Positions 1 to 12,875 of a stretch of 60,000 bases of DNA are shown here, in pieces. Under the pieces are notes generated by a model that was not told the DNA's origin, ran no database searches, and saw only the letters and a list, made by a program, of their open reading frames with translations. The stretch is from Bugula neritina (taxonomy: Eukaryota > Bryozoa > Gymnolaemata > Cheilostomatida > Bugulidae). Positions within the stretch are counted from its first letter, which is position 1. Each line of letters begins with the position of its first letter. The translations under genes were made by a program, and so were the position numbers. The stretch covers positions 963,501-1,023,500 of the forward strand of contig OZ037765.1 in NCBI GenBank assembly GCA_964035545.1. Reading direction: 5' to 3'.

Positions 1-1468
1 TGTAGCTTCCCGCAGCCGCACTAGTAGTTGCAGAGTTTTCTAGCCTTAGTGCATTCTGTGCGAGTTGAGATCTTCTATTGTGTTCTGCTAGACGATCTTC
101 CAGATTTTCATTTACATCTGGCGCACTACTAAGAGGCACAGCAACTGCCAGATCTCTTGGAGGTGGACGGGGAAGAGAGAGAGGAGTTCTGGTGTTGTGA
201 GTTCCTCCACTATGAGATGGCTGTATCAGCGCAGACCTCTGAACATCTATTCTAGTTCTCTGTTGCTCCTGCTCTCCTTCCTCGCCTTGGGTAGGGGTCA
301 CGGTCACTCTCGTGTTGTTACCATTCCAACGTACTGTGTGATTGATGTTGCCCCAGGTGAGCGGGCTGACATTGGCAGCAGCTGCATTTGATCTCTCTGC
401 ATTAGAGACTAAATTTTCTAACCAGTTGATATTACCAACAATGATGTCTTCAGGAGTCTCTAGATCCGTGTTGATGATTGGAGCTACTCTCTCTCTGTTC
501 TCGTCAGGGAAGTACCAAGGTTCTTCCTCATCTCTTCTCACTCTTCTATTTCTCTGGCGCTGCCGATGTCGTCTGCCGTATCTTCTCCGTTCTCTTCTTC
601 CATGGTGACCAGACCTCCTAGTTCTGTTCCCATCTTCGTACTCTGCTGTTTGGTCAGTTCTACTTTCACTACAATGATGTCACCCCACGCTGGTTGACTT
701 ATTCTCATTTATAGAACTCTATCCTCACTAAACCTGAATTTTAGTTGTTTGTCAAAACGTTTTATGTTGTGAATGGTCTCTACTTTCAATTTTAGTGCGT
801 AAAAAGTTATCAGGTAATTTTATATTATGCAATTAGAAGGGTAAATTTGGTCTACTATATCATATAATTTAGTTACCTAATGCTCACACCTGAGTTTATC
901 TCGCATAAAATATTAATCTTTTATTGATAAAAAAACTTACTAAGTACAAGAAACTCTACAAAAACCCAGCCTTATGAAGTGAATGATACTTTAACTCAAT
1001 TATAACTATATTTAACAAGTGCTCCTTCACGGTAAACTAAACGCAGTGTCTTTTCTAATTGGCCTATATACCATAAAACTACACAAGCTAATAAAATATT
1101 CTGTTGAAATCTTTTCATTCCAACAATAAAATATAATATATTTGCTTGAAAACGTTTTTGTTTATAGATAATAGTTGTGTTTAACACAGTCACACGGTAA
1201 CACAGTCACATGGTATAACACAGTGATATAGTAATACAGTCACATGATCATGTGACTGCGTTATCATATGTTATATTATCATGTCATTACGATTACGATA
1301 ACGCAGAATATGGTTGCCTCTTTATACTAACCTTTCTTCAACATCTCTACCTCGATCTAATCGGCTACGACTTCTATTTCTCCTACTTTCTCCGGAGATC
1401 TCGTTGCCGACAGCCGTGTCGTACCCGTCACTGTCGCTGTCATAGTCAGACTCTGTGCTCCAGCTCAT
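1..1468 (-). CDS. Unrecognised Arg/Ser-rich protein, N-terminal part (gene runs off left edge)
   Basis: I do not recognise this protein. Two exons are visible: 1468..1332 (ATG start, 45 codons plus 2 nt, donor AAAG|GTTAGT) and 668..1, which continues past the window edge. The acceptor TTGTAG|TGAAAG restores the frame exactly (codon AG|T), and exon 2 then has no stop for 222 codons. The protein opens MSWSTESDYDSDSDGYDTAV, acidic and Ser/Asp-rich. A very basic Arg-rich stretch follows (GRRERRRYGRRHRQRQRNRR, about residues 70-90), then a mixed polar region with DEEEPWYFPDENRERV, a Pro-rich patch (PLSLPRPPPRD) and a Gln/Asn/Ala-rich end. Composition suggests a largely disordered, possibly nucleic-acid-binding or nuclear protein; that is inference. 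The 662-bp intron contains a perfect palindrome. The first exon could be preceded by a 5' UTR splice (GCAG just upstream of the ATG). The reading is supported by frame continuity and clean splice sites only. Confidence 0.6.
1237..1258. repeat. 22-bp perfect palindrome
   Basis: The left arm CAGTCACATGA is followed at once by its exact reverse complement. It lies in an intron of the left-edge minus-strand gene, next to degenerate CACAGTCACATGG-type direct repeats (about 1188-1245). No function is evident. Confidence 0.8.
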
Positions 1469-1815
1469 AACACCTGCAGTAACTTGCTGAACTCTCTTTC
1501 AATTTTTTTAACTTTTGTTTTGTTTCTTTTGCTTTCATATCAGCCTAAAGTTATACCTGCAGAATGTAATGTTTTTTTGCCTTTAAATGTTTTTTGTTAG
1601 AATATTTTAACTTTCATTCACGGAAATTATGTTATTAAATATTTATCAAAATTTAATGCTGATCATAATTTATCAAGTTTTTAAAATAATATTTTATTGC
1701 TTTCTTTAAAATTGGGCATTCTTATTGAAGAAATTTAAGATATGAGTAACTTGTTCAACAAGCTTCATGTAATTTGCTGTTTGTTTAAGGCAGCTAATAT
1801 TATATGTATTAGAAT

Positions 1816-1911
<96 letters not shown>

Positions 1912-3130
1912 TATGCAATATATTATATATATGCAATAGTCAGAGACATTCAAATAGTACCATATAGCTATAACTTTACCTCATATGTCATGTAACTCTT
2001 CAGAAAGAAACTTCATTCAGGGCCAGCCTTTTAATTTTTTTCAAGGTTTATTAACAACTACTGAATATTTCTTTATTATAGCCTTTTCTTATATTGACTA
2101 GTTTATTCATGGTGAAATATTTTAAAGAGTTAAAATGTGTCTAACATTCCAACAGCATTCTTACAATATCAAATAAAATTATGCATATAATTTTTTGTAA
2201 AATAATTCACTTATAATAAAATTTATTTAATGAATTGGAAGCACAGAATTTTTCTACACTGTGTGGACGTATTAGCTGTATTATTTCCTATATAATTTTG
2301 TTTATATAGCTCAGTGAACTAAAAATCATAGTCATGGATGGTTTTACAAGTTTTATTAAACCACTAATTAGCTTGAATAACTATGTCCAGGTTTGAGTTT
2401 GGGTTTGATGTACATCGGTTTTGGTGTAAGCAGCTTTTCTTGTTATGTATAGAACTCATGCCATAGCTTAAATAAAAGTGTAGATCTTAAATAAATGACT
2501 TTCTTGAGAACCCAATATACTATTTGGCAGGTTTTATTATTGATTCTGGGTTGAACTATAGACTGCTTATGCAGCCGAGTTGCAGTAATTTCCATGATAA
2601 CTTGGAAGGTTTATTAGATAGGACTATCTAAATATAAAATGTATATAAATGTAATCTAATAGTATGTTATTATAGCTGCGTAGTTGCTTTTATATAGTGA
2701 CGTTATAGACAGCTAATCATAGACTTTGAGTTGTGGTATTAATGTAGTATATATAACTTCAAGACTTTTTGTAGTCACTGCAGCAAGCAAATTGAAAAAT
2801 AAACATGCTTGAGTTTATCACAATAATGTAAATAACAGATGCCAGTTATCAGTTTATAAGAAGACCTGGCATATATACAAGTTGGCATTTATTTAAATAT
2901 TTATCTAATTTAATTAAAATAGAAATTGGTAATTTAGAGAGGCTTCCTGAGAAATTTCTTATCTTTAGGTAGACTAAGTTTTATATAACATTTGGAAATA
3001 TTATGATAGTGTTACATGATAGTAGCTGCAAGACAAAGCTATGCAAATATATACTAACTAAAAGGTTCGTAATCTGACTGATGATTGGTCAATTTACACA
3101 CCAATTCATCAGCCCACCTGACAATACCAC
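1469..3130. other. Intergenic spacer between divergent genes, with (TA)n microsatellite
   Basis: The spacer separates the minus-strand gene from the first TRIM-like gene. It holds a (TA)n run at about 1819-1932 and otherwise AT-rich sequence with no reading frame I would call coding. Because the flanking genes diverge, promoters for both should lie here. Confidence 0.6.
1819..1932. repeat. (TA)n microsatellite
   Basis: Almost pure alternating TA for about 90 bp, with small interruptions at the right end. Short ORFs made of Tyr/Ile on the minus strand are artefacts of it. Confidence 0.95.
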
Positions 3131-3135
3131 AATAA

Positions 3136-3214
3136 TATAAAACACTAGCATCTATTTGATTGTAACAAATAGCTTCATTTATAGCCATCAACTACATCAG
3201 ATCTAGAATAGCAG
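3136..3214 (+). promoter_or_regulatory. Probable core promoter and 5' UTR exon of TRIM-like gene 1
   Basis: A TATAAAA at 3136-3142 lies about 75 bp before a good donor (GCAG|GTAAGC, exon end 3214). The next acceptor (TTTTGCAG, exon from about 3343) leads into the coding exon. This gives a short non-coding first exon, as the second TRIM-like gene also appears to have (donor after 13851, acceptor before 14329). The start site itself is inferred. Confidence 0.4.
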
Positions 3215-3357
3215 GTAAGCAGAGTTGATTTTAGAATGTTGTTTCTGGAGTTCCTCAACCCACAACAACAGACTGTACATGTAGTTGAACATGAGTATTG
3301 TATTTATTTAAAGAGAGTTTTATTACCATATCTATTTTGCAGATGTTTGCAACAGCA

Positions 3358-6300
3358 ATGGCTGACTCTAGAATTATCAAAAAGAGGCTAAATGACTCAT
3401 ACAGATGTGGATACTGCAGACAACATTTCAATAGACTTGAAGATCCCAGGACCCTCCCCTGTCTGCATGTCTACTGTATGGGTTGTTTGGTTACAGATAT
3501 TGGCTACAGGAAGACCCATATCCAGTGTGCCTATTGTGGGTGAGTTACTGTCAATCTACAAAAATTCATTCTTTTAAACATATTCCTTAAAGGTTTGCAC
3601 TCATAAGCATGAATATTTGAATGAACTAGAAATTTTAAAGTAGCAATTTGTGCAAGAATTGGATCATAGGGTTTTCCTAAGAAACTGTAGCAGCACCATT
3701 TTTAGCGTATTATTCATTGCAGGTTTGCTAATGCAAGCTTTTTCAATGTAAAATTCGCATAAAATTCAATTTGTTTAAATAAGTGGCACAAGCTATAACA
3801 GGAGTAGTAGGTAAAGATTTCCTAAATACAAGTTCACACAGGCTAGCTAGCTAGGTAGTATAAAGTATTTCCAGTTGGTAAAGCGGTGCACATAAAGTTT
3901 TGAGTTCTCTGCTCAAAAAGTTCCATGCTGACAATATTGAGGAAACGTCACTATATACTAATAATAAACCCCAAAAAATACAATGTCATATATCCAATTA
4001 AATGAGTTGCAATGCAAATATCCAACATGTCAACTGGAACTCTCTCATGTAACTAAGAAAATCTATCCTGTTAAAATGGCACCTGTAAAAATGGTACAGG
4101 TAAAAAAATGAATGGCATAGGTAAAAATGGCATAGGTAAAAATGGCACAGGTAATAATGGCGCAAGTGGCCAAGAAGGTAAAAATAGCACATTTTCAATA
4201 TTAGGGTTTGGGGTAGAAGTTGGGGGTTTGGAATGGGGAGTTTGAGTTTGGGGTTGGAGTTTAACGGTTGGGGGCTTGGGTTGGGAGTTTAGGAAAATTT
4301 AACATCAGTGTGCCATTTCTACCTAATTTTCATTTTTGCCATTCTATAAAACATCACTATGTAAACACAGATGGGTTGAAGTCTTTAGAGATAGTTGATT
4401 TTCCTTTTTTGTAAGCCAGCTAAGTTTATCTGTATCTAATTAAGTTTGTGTATTACATTACATTTTATTGGGTAGTTTTTGCTCATAGCTAAATAAATGA
4501 TATTGAAACACTTCAAACTTATCTCAGCAATATTGCTTGAATTTGCTTTCCTTTACCAAATTATACCACACAGAGGAGCTCGGCAAATCTGTGATCTATG
4601 CTCAAGTTTATTTAACTTCAACAATGAAATAGTTTGTAAACAGTGCTTATCTCAATAATATTTGCAATTTGATACATAAGTTACAGTGAAGCACAAATAT
4701 TTTTTGTAACATATGAAGTGTGACATTTAAAGTAGTTACTAATCTGACAGTTTGTGATAGTTGTCATAGTGACATGCGTATATTGACAATAACTCTAAGC
4801 TGCCTGGTAGTACTAAGGAAGCATGTAAACTGGTTATAAATTATACATACAAAAGTAAGGCATTGTAAACTAGGTATTTAAAAATTAGCTTTCTAACCTG
4901 TCAACATGGCTCTACTGTAAGAATTGTAAGGGTGTCAACTGTTTAGCAATAGGCTTTACCTACTATAACTAAAATAATATTTCAATTCATTCTCAAATTT
5001 TAATTATAAACTCATGTGTAGCCTTGGAAAAAATTTTTGGTTCATAATTTTCTCAAACTCAAAATAAATTCTCAGGTTCTCAAATATCCTTAATATCACT
5101 GCTGCTACTTACTGGAGGTATTAGTTTCTGTCATTTATTATTCTACTACACATAAACCACAGGGTTAAGAGTAATTTAAATTTTCAAAATGAAACTAGCT
5201 GTCAATTTATTTTTAGCCTTGGAATACTTTGGCTTACAGAAAAGTTCTACAGGTTTAAGATGATTAGTAATTGTATTAAATAATAGCAGCTAAGATAAAT
5301 AAAATAAATCAAATTTTTATGAAATGAACTGCACTTTAGCGTAGGTTATAACTTATATAATTATTGCTTACAGGTAGTGACTGTGCCACTAGCTGCCACA
5401 ATTGCCAATCTCCGCCTTTGTCATAAAACATTTTATTTTATTTAATCGAATGACCTGTTTCCAAGTTTGCGGTTTTCCTTCGATGCAACCGTTTCAGAAC
5501 ATTAAATGAAAAATCCATTCAAATAAGCTTGTCAAAACTGCACTACGATTGTTTTGACAGGCAGCGCTATTGCATTTCCATAATATAAAATTATGATAAA
5601 ATGTGAGCTATAATATTATAATAATAACTCTACTTTAGCAAACAAGCTAAACACTACATTTAAGAATTCATGCATTTATGCTTATACTAATTGAGAGGCC
5701 TTTTATTTTAATACAATTACTATCTATTTCAAAACTTTGCCTCCAGTTTACTAGTCCAATGCTAATGCTCTGTATATTCATTTGCCATTAGAACTATGCT
5801 GCGTTAAGTAAGTATTATATTACTATTGTATTACCGAATTAAACTCTCTGATGAGTTCATATATTACAATTGCATATTGGTTATTATAGTAATAAATCCA
5901 ACTACAATATACCTACTAGAAAGGTATTTCGATTTTTCAGCATAGGCGTTTTGCAAGGGTCTGGTTATCCAATTGAATGAAGCATTACAACACATCGTAC
6001 CATTACATGATTATTGTATAACTGCTTACATATATTATGTATTAAGCTACAAAATAATATTATAATGCTAAAGATTTACTCAAGCTTTGTTAGTGGCGTA
6101 GTGGACGTGGGCATACATCATGCTACCCCCAACATTGCCTGTGATATACTCGATTAGCATTCCACGAACTCACACATGGTAGTTAGTAACATTGTGCAAA
6201 ACTACAACAGTGTTATACCCAAGATTGGTCATTCTAAAATACAGATAAGCCAAGTAGGTTGATAAATAAATGGCATTCAAACTTCCAAAATTTTCACTGC

Positions 6301-9300
6301 AGGTAAACAGTATATGTTTTTAATCATAGAATATAATTTATTAGTAACTGGACATGACTGTGAAAGGAAGTATCTTTCTTAAGTTTATTCATAACCTAGT
6401 ATTGTAAAAAATGTTGAGCTTGTGGGAGGAGAAGCAACTGATCACGGAAAGTTTTTCAGTAGTCATAAGAAATAAGACTAAAACATTTAGAAATGTCATG
6501 AGTGGGCAAAAAAGTTTATTAGTAATAATAGCACTGCAATCTAGACTGCCATTTATCTAAAAATAGTATTAGTTTTAGTATAGTATGTGATGTTCAGCAA
6601 GAGTTTAACACCTGCAAGCATTTCATCATGTAGCCTGATAATTATTTAGTAGCCAGAAAGTAATTTAGCTATAATAATATCATATAACGTTTTGCAAAAA
6701 GGAAAAGGAAGCAAAAGCTCTGAATTTGTTGTTCTAATCTTGACTCAAGAGTAATAAACAAGTTTTGCTGTGTAAAATATGTAGCATTTATAACTGTTTG
6801 GTAGACTTTTTATATTAAGATATAAACATTGTTTCTTATCTTCTGACAATATCAAATTGGACCTGTCTAGAATGTTATGCAACAATCAGAATGAATGATA
6901 ATTGCATGCATATAATTATGTTTCCAGTGAGAAATTCCATGACATCACCGATCCCACAGCTCTACCTGTAGCCAAGTTAGGTGATCCAATAGAATATAGA
7001 TCTCCACCCAAACCTGTGCCCATTCCATGTGATGTTTGTGAAGATGGAACAGAAGCTGTAGTGTTCTGTGTCGAGAGTGAGAAGAAGTTGTGTGAACAGC
7101 ATCAGCAGGTAGATCACTATTGGTATAATACAGTATGGTATAGAGCTTTGAACAAGACACACATTTTTAACCAATTATAACTGATAGCTGCCATAACTAT
7201 AGCATATATATCTATGAAACTTGCATAATTTCTGTATATTACATTCAAAATATTTATAACATGGTGCCTTGTATAAACCAGTCCTTGTGGCTGACAGTAT
7301 ATTAGAAAAAAGTACCCCTGGAGTTGCTTAAGCTCTCTGGCTTGAATCCAAACACCTTTTAAATATACTTTTAAGAAAAAGTATTAGTTTCTTCTATTCT
7401 TAAGGTGTGGGCCATGGTACTCTGTTCTGTGCTAAGAAGGGATAAACCCTGAGACAGCTGCTGTACACATATTGATTCATTATTGAATTATGTGCATAGA
7501 ATTTTAATATTGTGGCTTGTGACCAAATAATGTATTTTGTTGTTAGAACCACGAGAAGTGTATGAAGACTTACATGAACACTAGACATCAGTTTATACCC
7601 ATTGATGTCTACACAGCATCTCCACAACGCTATACTACTACTAACTGTGAACATCATGAACATCATCAGCTGATAGAGGCGTGTTCTGAGTGTCACCAGA
7701 GATTCTGTGTTCGGTGTGACTCTAAGAGTGGATGTGGAAATAACGCAGGTACTTTTATAATAATATTTTGTTTCCTTATAAAAAATGAAAAAGATTGGTA
7801 ATAGCAGCAAATCATCTTATCAAGATTTTCTCTGTGCTATAACACCCCACACCAACAGGTTTCTTACAATAATTATGACCAAATGATTTTGGCTGCAAAC
7901 AAACTCGACAATCAGGTTTTTACATAAAATTTCTGGAAATTGACAAACTGACAAACTTGCTATAAAATTCAAATAACAAATTTTCAGCATCTTTTAAATA
8001 GTCCTACGTATTATAGATAAGAAACTGGCGATAAAATGTGCCCATGATTTGGGATGCTTAAATCAATACTGTTTTTAAAGGAAAGGCAACTCTCCACAAC
8101 ATAACGTCACTCTCTAAGCTATCAGATGAAATGAGAAAAAACCTGACTGATAAAATATCTACTTTATCAGAGAAGATTTCAGTGTTGAATGACATGTCAA
8201 AGGATGCCTGGAAAGAATTGAGTGAAATAGAAAAGGATGCTAAGAAGATGATTGCCAGAGTAGATGATATAGCTAATGCTAAGGTAGGCATATATAAACA
8301 ATATTGCAATATATATATATAAATATATATATAAATATATATATAAATATATATATATAATATATATATATATATATCTTTTACCAGATAGAAGAGATCA
8401 AATCTCACTCACAGAAGCTGAAAGAAGAGATACGAGAGTACATGAGAAAGAGTGGTAAGATAGTAGATGAATACAGAATAGACTTAGCTTGGAACAAAAC
8501 ACTAGACAAAGTGACTCTGTTAGATTCTGCACAGCATATGGTTGATGAATTCAATGATGCAGAGATTGTCAAGACTTACAAAAAGACAAGCAAAGATGTG
8601 GAGGCTGCATCAAGCATCAGTATGATTGAGAAATGCTCAGTTTCGCACAAGTTCTTGGTGCCCTCATGTAAGGAAATTGTGTTTTCAAAAATGGTTTAAG
8701 CTTCTAACTTTAAAATTACTCAGAGCTCAGAGCCTTTGAAATAAAGCATGGGGTATCATCTATTAACATTTTTACAAATTTGCTGTGCAAATAAGTTAAA
8801 ATGGTTTGAAGAAGTAGGCAAAGCATTGGAGAAGTTTGGGAAAAGCCTGTGTTCTAGAGCAGAAATTTTGCAAAAGTAGTTATATTCTCATGGGATTTTC
8901 AATCTAGCTCCCCAAATCAAAATTTATAATGACAACATTAAAGAAATTAGGCTATTGAATTTTATCTCTTACTGCACTAAATAGTTTTGAAGTGCTATAT
9001 AGGGAATGACATTCTTTTATTGTGTGTGTTGTGTGTGTGTATATAATATATTGTCTGTTTGTATGAAAATACTACGCATATAACAATTTATTTATTTGTT
9101 ATATAAATATTTTGATCCAATCTTTCTAGATAATGAAATTTTAAAGTGATAGAACAACTATTTCATTTTTGCAGACTGCGAAAATATGCTAAGGTTTAAG
9201 TTGGTTCAGCCACCAGCTTCTTTACAATTTGATGGACTCCCTGCTAGTGGAGTATGTGGGAGAGTTAACATCACAGTTGAAGGAGATTTGATGTGTGAGG

Positions 9301-10429
9301 CACCGAATGGTATACAAGTAAGAAATGCAGATACTCTGAATATCACCAGGACAGTGAGCGACACCAACACTACAGTGTGGTGCGAAATAATTCAGCCCAA
9401 AGATGTGATGGTTGCCAGCTGCTTCAATGAGAAGGAAAAGATAGCTGAAGTCGTCCTTCTTGACCCAAATACTCTACAAAAAACACACTCTCTCTATAAA
9501 AACTTGGTGAATACATTCACCGCTTATAGAATTGCTCATTTCCAAACCATAGTTTATATTTTAGATGTCAGAAAAAAACTTCTGATAGTCTGTACTTTAC
9601 GAAACAATGCAGTAGAGAAGTTCCCTATTTCTGAGATGATGGACCCTCAATCTTTATGCATTCTCCCAGACTCCAATATACTAATAGGAGACTGTACTGA
9701 AAATGGTAAAGTGATTAGATATAAGTTAGACAACTCCAATCTTGTTAAAATATGGGAGTTCCCTGGCATCTCACAACCAACTGGCATGTCATATGATCTT
9801 AACTCTGAGCTCATTTATGTCTGTACCGAAAGAGGACCCCTTTTCATCCTTTCTCTTGAAGGTAAAGCAATAATAGTTTTGTTGTTTTAAACCATTTTAG
9901 GAGGTTAAAGCAAACAATTAAATTAAAGATAATGTTTATCATATAAAAGTTAACTGTAACTTATTATATCACAGCTGGATAAGCATCTGTAGTTTAATAG
10001 TTCTTTCCTTACATCACAAAACTATCTCAAAATAAACCTGAGCAGCTTTAAAAATTGCAATGCATATTTTTAACCGGTATTATTTATTTTTAGTGTACAA
10101 ATTAACCGGTGATTGTAACTTATTTTGCATAAATTAGAAAATAATAAAATAAATGTTTATAATCATTCTTCTCACTTAAAAACATATTAATTATAATGAA
10201 ACATAGTTCATTATTGCAAATATATAATGTCAAGGTCAATTATGTTTTTACTATCCGTTAGCTCAATACTATACTTTGTTATTTATTTCATACAGGTAAA
10301 CATATAGAAAGCATTTCATACGAAAGTCTTGGTGTGAGAGGATGGGTGTGGGACATAGCTGTGTACAGAGACAAAGTGTTTTTAGGATGCAGCTTTCATG
10401 GCCTGAGGAGATACACAATAAAGTATTAA
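3358..10429 (+). CDS. TRIM-like RING/B-box/coiled-coil/beta-propeller protein, copy 1
   Basis: Probable E3 ubiquitin ligase of the TRIM type. Exons: 3358-3539, 6928-7108, 7547-7748, 8081-8283, 8388-8667, 9175-9861, 10296-10429 (622 aa). The RING finger in exon 1 shows CGYC, then PCLHVYCMGC, then CAYC, i.e. the C3HC4 spacing. Exon 2 carries a B-box-like site (CDVC, VVFC, KLCEQH) that continues into exon 3 (NHEKC), followed by a second zinc site (CEHH, CSEC, FCVRC). Exons 4-5 (about residues 190-350) are a charged helical coiled coil. Exons 6-7 (about 270 aa) look like an NHL/YWTD-type beta-propeller that would bind the target, closing with VYRDKVFLGC and GLRRYTIKY. I chose the ATG at 3358 because copy 2 starts at the same place; an in-frame ATG at 3343 would add five residues. 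It is a tandem paralogue of the gene at 14343. The target, and the exact propeller family, are unknown. Confidence 0.85.
3540..6927 (+). other. Long first coding intron of TRIM-like gene 1
   Basis: A 3.4-kb intron, against 1.3 kb at the same position in copy 2. It holds imperfect repeats of AAAATGGCACAGGT type (about 4075-4160) and a strand-asymmetric G-rich stretch (about 4200-4300) with many GGGG/GGGTTTGGG runs. The rest is AT-rich with nothing coding that I can see. Confidence 0.6.
8301..8378. repeat. (TA)n-rich microsatellite in TRIM-like gene 1 intron
   Basis: ATATATAAAT/ATATAT repeats fill almost the whole 104-bp intron between the two coiled-coil exons, ending just before the TTTTACCAG acceptor. 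Copy 2 has no such run in the corresponding intron. Confidence 0.9.
9021..9055. repeat. (GT)n microsatellite
   Basis: TGTGTGTGTT followed by GTGTGTGTGT and a TA tail, inside the intron before the propeller exon of TRIM-like gene 1. Confidence 0.85.
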
Positions 10430-10819
10430 GCTAATCAACTACAGCTTGTTAATAATCAGCTTAGTGAGGTACTGATGGATAAAATAAATAATATTTGTGA
10501 TCATTGACTGTAAATGCTATCAATATGATAAGTATCTTCATTACAATTCATCAATACACACACCCATAATGTCAAATAATATATTATTAAGTGGTACCTT
10601 ATACACTCTACAGTATAATAATACTTGAGTATAATATATATTCCCCAGGACTTACACTGCACATACAGTACTTGATGTTAGTCTATCATAAGTAATTTGT
10701 GTTATTATATAGAGAAATAATTATTTTTTCTTTGCCTCTGTTTACCAATTAATGAACAAGTTTGAGTTTTCTTATTCATAATCAACTTTTACCTCACTGT
10801 GTGTCTCTACTTTTATTCT

Positions 10820-11182
10820 ATTATATAGCCTTACTCACATATATTATGTAATATATTATGTATTTTATTATATAGCCTTACTCACATATATTATGTAATA
10901 TATTATGTATTTTATTATATAGCCTTACTCACATATATTATGTAATATATTATGTATTTTATTATATAGCCTTACTCACATATATTATGTAATATATTAT
11001 GTATTTTATTATATAGCCTTACTCACATATATTATGTAATATATTATGTATTTTATTATATAACCTTACTCACATATATTATGTAATATATTATGTATTT
11101 TATTACATAGCCTTACTCACATATATTATGTAATATATTATGTATTTTATTATATAGCCTTACTCACATATATTATGTATTT
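10820..11182. repeat. 47-bp minisatellite, about 7.7 copies
   Basis: A 47-bp unit (AGCCTTACTCACATATATTA followed by AT-rich sequence) repeats nearly perfectly, with single-base changes in two units. It starts about 390 bp after the TRIM-like gene 1 stop codon and is absent after copy 2. Confidence 0.95.
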
Positions 11183-12528
11183 GGAAACTATTGAATTGAA
11201 TTGAGAAACACCAAAGAGTGTTAATATAATTTAACCAGCTCTCATTTCAAACCATATTATAGTAATCATACAGGTTCGAGAAATGCTAGTAAAGATCAAC
11301 TGCATATGAACAAGGATGCTATTGCAGCACCACGCAACGTCCAGCTGTCATAATATACCTAAAACAGGTTAACACTTCCTGATTGAATCAGAGTGAAGTT
11401 TGAATTTTAAAGGTGGAGCTTCAATTTATGGATTTAGTTAAAAGACACTTTTAATACAAAATTAAGCACAACAATAATTTATTCAAAAACATGTAGGAGG
11501 CTAATGTGTAGAGAAAAGAAAACCGATTCCAAATTATCGAATGTTATCAAATCTTAGAACCATTTTGGCTCGGAATGCATTGGATCGATAAAAATTCTGA
11601 AGTCATGCAATCAAAATAAATCATCAATCACCAAATATTTGTTAGTTCACAAAGCAAAAGTCAAATAGCAGACCCAGTAGTAGCTCAACTATGAAGTTGT
11701 GTACCCCTAATAGCAGAAAACCCAACTCCTCTTAGTACCTACCACTATTATAAGGCTTACGCTGAAAATACGCAAAGAACCAATTTTAATGCCAAAATTA
11801 GTCTATTATAAGTGCAGATAAGCATATTTTGCTTAACTGGGGTTTATAACTTCTGATTTAGAGTTTGGGTTTGAAGTGTGGTTGCTTTCTTGCGCAGGCA
11901 AACAACCCCTCATGCTACAAATACATGATAGAACTAAAACTATAGTAAAAAACCTGAAACTCTGCACCCAACCATACGCATCACAAACAAGCTTTTACTG
12001 CAAAAAAACATTTTTGTAACAATTATGCAAATAATATGCAAATTTTTGACAACTTTTGATTTATATAAAATTGACGGTATTCGAATAAACTACATGTAGG
12101 TTAAAACTTCCTATAAGTGTTTGTTAAATTTTATAACTGTGCAGGGATGCTCAACACTATTATATAATCACGATTAATAACTTATATAGTGATTATATAA
12201 TATAATAGTTATAATGGTTGTCTATTGCACAGCATAGTACATGGTACACCATAGTCTCAACAAAGATTGAGTTAAGTATATAGCATATACCTGTATAGTG
12301 ATGGTACAGTAAGTATATATAGCATAGCATATACCTGTATAGTGATGAGCAGAAAGTATATTACAGCATACCTAGTTGATAGTATATAAATAATTGCATA
12401 ACCTTGCCGTGACAGAATATAGATATTTTAAATATCTACAACCTGGGAAGATATAAGCTTTCTGCTTAGTTCCATTGGATTGTTAATAATCAGTAATCTA
12501 TATAATCTATAATCTATATTGTCTATAT
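11183..12528. other. Intergenic sequence, no gene seen
   Basis: AT-rich spacer. It contains a dispersed GAGTTTGGGTTTGAAGTGTG-type segment (about 11860) resembling sequence near 39250, and a two-copy direct repeat of about 30 bp at 12272-12346 (GCATATACCTGTATAGTGAT core). Confidence 0.55.
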
Positions 12529-12867
12529 CAGGGGTGTCCAACCTTTTCAAACCAAGGGCCACAGAAATGAAATATTTCATGGCGAAGGCCACATTGTAAG
12601 CTTCAGCTTGTGCTGGGGGCCACAGCATCAGTATTTTTCAAACTACTTTATTCCAAAACTTTATGAATCATTACACAATTAAGTCTCAATAGTTACTGCC
12701 AGCTGCATTTTTTGTGCTATTTGTATAAATAAGGCATTTAAAAGGTGGCTTTTCACTTTAATTCATGTAAACAGTGAAAAATTATTTTAGCTTTATGCCT
12801 TCGAGAGCCACATAAATGTAGGCTGGGGGCCACATCCAGCCCTAAGGCCGCCTGTTGAACAGCCCTG
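12529..12867. mobile_element. Non-autonomous hAT-type DNA transposon (MITE), 339 bp
   Basis: The element begins CAGGGGTGTCCAACC and ends with the inverted complement of CAGGGCTGTTCAACA; the two 15-base termini match at 12 positions. It is flanked on both sides by the same 8-bp sequence GTCTATAT (12521-12528 and 12868-12875), a perfect target-site duplication of the length hAT transposases make. The inside has GGGCCACA-type subterminal motifs common in hAT MITEs and no transposase frame, so it must have been moved in trans. The intact target duplication suggests a fairly recent insertion. Confidence 0.9.
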
Positions 12868-12875
12868 GTCTATAT

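Noticed and set aside
197-608. Plus-strand ORFs of 64 and 88 aa at the left edge
   Set aside because: They are antisense to the long open minus-strand exon 668..1, which has splice support.
4203-4300. Possible interstitial telomere repeat
   Set aside because: GGGTTTGGGG-like runs are irregular and do not form TTAGGG units.
7400-7810. Minus-strand 136-aa ORF
   Set aside because: Antisense of the B-box exon of TRIM-like gene 1, with no recognisable features.
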